Source of the DNA: Pseudomonadota bacterium
GTDB lineage: Bacteria > Pseudomonadota > Gammaproteobacteria > Xanthomonadales > Marinicellaceae
Length of the DNA stretch: 6,524 nucleotides
Direction: 5' to 3'
NCBI GenBank assembly: GCA_008501575.1
Contig: QQUO01000015.1
Coordinates: forward strand, 1 to 6,524
The notes beneath the pieces are model-generated. The model did no database searches, had not been told where the DNA came from, and worked only from the letters and a program-made list of their open reading frames with translations. Below, piece after piece: positions 5,121 through 6,524 of the stretch. Made by a program: the position numbers and the translations under genes. Numbering within the stretch: the stretch's first letter is position 1; each line of letters starts with the position of its first letter.

Positions 5121-6524
5121 GGCTTAATTGTTTGCAGGTATTCACGGTAATTTTTCCAGCGATTTTTGGGCAGCATCAATTGCTCCATCGGCATCACATC
5201 AGGGGCATCCCAAGGTGTTATCTTTGTTGCAAAAAGCTGGCTGAGTTTATCTAAAATGGGCTGGTCATTGGCCATTAAGGCGTCAATATCAAGCAGGTAG
5301 ATATTTGGATTCATGGCAATCAGTTGATTCTTTAGACTGTGAAAATCCGTGGCCGAGTAATGGCTGTTGGCGAACACTTTTTGATGCAGGTGACGGTCAG
5401 GCATGTTGCGATCCAATACGATAACCGCAGCCGCCGGAAATACCTTTTTAATTAATGCCATATGCAGTGCGGTCATTGGCACGAAGTCCGCATAAGCTCC
5501 GTCTTCGTGACGCAGTTTAAGATGCTGGCGGTATTTTTTTCGTAACAAGTGACAACGGGCATCGGTTAACTCGGCAATGTCTTTAAAGTCCCAGGCACGG
5601 GTAAACAAATCCTGTCGACCGCTGCGTTGATATCGGTCTGTTAGGGTGGCGATTCCATGATGAGCTAATCGTTGCATAAAATTCACATGACCGGTGGCGG
5701 TGTCACTAAAAACAAAAACCGGTTGCTGTTCAATCGCAGCTGTGGGCCATTTTTGCACTGTTTTCTCGGCATTTTTATCTAACATAGAAACTGATTTGGG
5801 CTCATCATGCTGTTGTGCTGAAAAATATTTCCAGGCAGTGTCATAATCCCCTTCGGCATCTAACAACAAACCGGTGTACAAGTTTATATCATTGGCACGA
5901 TCTTCCAAATCTTTGTCGGCCAGAGCTTTTTTCAGGGTTTCTATCGCTTGTTTTGGTTGTGCTAAATGCGTTTGGGCATAGGCTTTGACCACCACGGCTT
6001 CGCTGTTGGCAGGGTTTATGCCAAGGAGCTCATCGGCCAGGCTTAAGGCTTGAGTCCATTGTTGACTTTGGTGGTGGGCTAACATCCGTTGTTTGAGTGC
6101 CACCCGGTGGTGCGGGCTGTCTGTTTCGATGTTTTTTAAGCGTTCGATGGCTTGCTTGTAATTGTCTTGTCTGATTTCAATCATGGCAAGCATCACAACG
6201 GCACGATCGTTTTGGCCACGTTCCAGTAATCGATGTAAGACTTGTTTGGCTTCTTCGAGCCGGTTCATCGCCACCAGTGTTTGGCTGAGGGTTATAAACC
6301 AACTGGGATAAGCCATTGATGATCGACAAACATTGATTAGATAATCGGCGGCTTCATCAAATTGTTTTTGTTTAAAGGCCAACATGGCAGTGGCGGCCAT
6401 AAGTTCAGGTGATTGTTGTTTGGTTTCAATTAATTCATTCAGTAGCACAGCAGCCTGTTTTTGGTCATGATTGATGATGCTGATGGCCAAAAAAGCCTTG
6501 GCTAAATTGAAATGCTTATTGTCG
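5117..6524 (-). CDS. TPR-repeat protein with a degenerate sulfotransferase-like domain (5' partial)
   Basis: The frame is open to the window edge (DNKHFNLAKAF precedes the first possible TTG at 6490 and reads as part of a TPR helix), so the true start lies beyond 6524. Of 468 visible residues, about the first 250 are tandem tetratricopeptide helices, for example FDEAADYLINV, LEEAKQVLHRLL, YKQAIERLKNI and PKQAIETLKKAL. The remainder aligns by eye with the sulfotransferase domain of TPR-sulfotransferases: PVFVF at the first strand (about 5722), then FVPMTALHMALIKKVFP and VIVLDR. After these come FANSHYSATDFHSL and the closing MEQLMLPKNRWKNYREYL. The PAPS 5'-phosphosulfate loop, normally PRSGTT, reads TATGHV, and the usual RDPRD-type segment reads RNMPD. 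Sulfotransferase activity is therefore doubtful, and a binding or scaffold role is possible. It is the most upstream visible gene of the operon and overlaps uppP by ATGA. Confidence 0.75.
   Translation of the reverse strand, partial: DNKHFNLAKAFLAISIINHDQKQAAVLLNELIETKQQSPELMAATAMLAFKQKQFDEAADYLINVCRSSMAYPSWFITLSQTLVAMNRLEEAKQVLHRLLERGQNDRAVVMLAMIEIRQDNYKQAIERLKNIETDSPHHRVALKQRMLAHHQSQQWTQALSLADELLGINPANSEAVVVKAYAQTHLAQPKQAIETLKKALADKDLEDRANDINLYTGLLLDAEGDYDTAWKYFSAQQHDEPKSVSMLDKNAEKTVQKWPTAAIEQQPVFVFSDTATGHVNFMQRLAHHGIATLTDRYQRSGRQDLFTRAWDFKDIAELTDARCHLLRKKYRQHLKLRHEDGAYADFVPMTALHMALIKKVFPAAAVIVLDRNMPDRHLHQKVFANSHYSATDFHSLKNQLIAMNPNIYLLDIDALMANDQPILDKLSQLFATKITPWDAPDVMPMEQLMLPKNRWKNYREYLQTIKP

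Noticed and set aside
6488..6490. TTG as the start of the TPR gene
   Set aside because: The frame is open to the window edge with TPR-like sequence upstream, so the gene is simply cut by the window.

Overview
The window looks like chromosomal DNA of a gammaproteobacterium of moderate GC. The evidence is the C-terminal half of an HrpA-type RNA helicase, an OmpA-domain protein with a gammaproteobacterial-style N-terminal region, and a short UppP/BacA phosphatase. The genus cannot be fixed from the sequence alone.

Layout. Positions 1-1677 (+) carry the 3' part of hrpA, whose start lies outside the window. Positions 1678-2052 are an insertion-sequence graveyard. It holds the last codons of a DDE transposase (IS3 OrfB-like) on the minus strand, abutting the left tip and truncated orfA of a second, IS3-family element on the plus strand. 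Positions 2041-3027 (-) encode a secreted protein with a C-terminal OmpA peptidoglycan-binding domain, whose last codons and stop run into the IS remnant. Positions 3028-3510 have no intact gene. They hold the ompA-like promoter (perfect TATAAT -10) and a decayed C-terminal relic of a class V aminotransferase / cysteine desulfurase-like gene on the minus strand. Positions 3511-6524 (-) are a tight three-gene operon, in transcription order: a TPR protein with a sulfotransferase-like domain (5' end outside the window), uppP, and an alpha/beta hydrolase. Both gene junctions are 4-bp ATGA overlaps.

How the genes work together. UppP recycles undecaprenyl diphosphate, the lipid carrier for cell-wall and surface polysaccharide synthesis, and the OmpA-domain protein probably anchors the outer membrane to peptidoglycan, so two of the genes have envelope roles. 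The TPR/sulfotransferase-like protein and the hydrolase are translationally linked to uppP, but their substrates cannot be read from sequence.

I see no convincing new multi-gene system. The most notable points are the two hidden gene relics that ordinary ORF calling misses (1722-1775 and about 3226-3444), the IS-ompA fusion junction, and the sulfotransferase-like domain that has lost its usual PAPS-binding signature.
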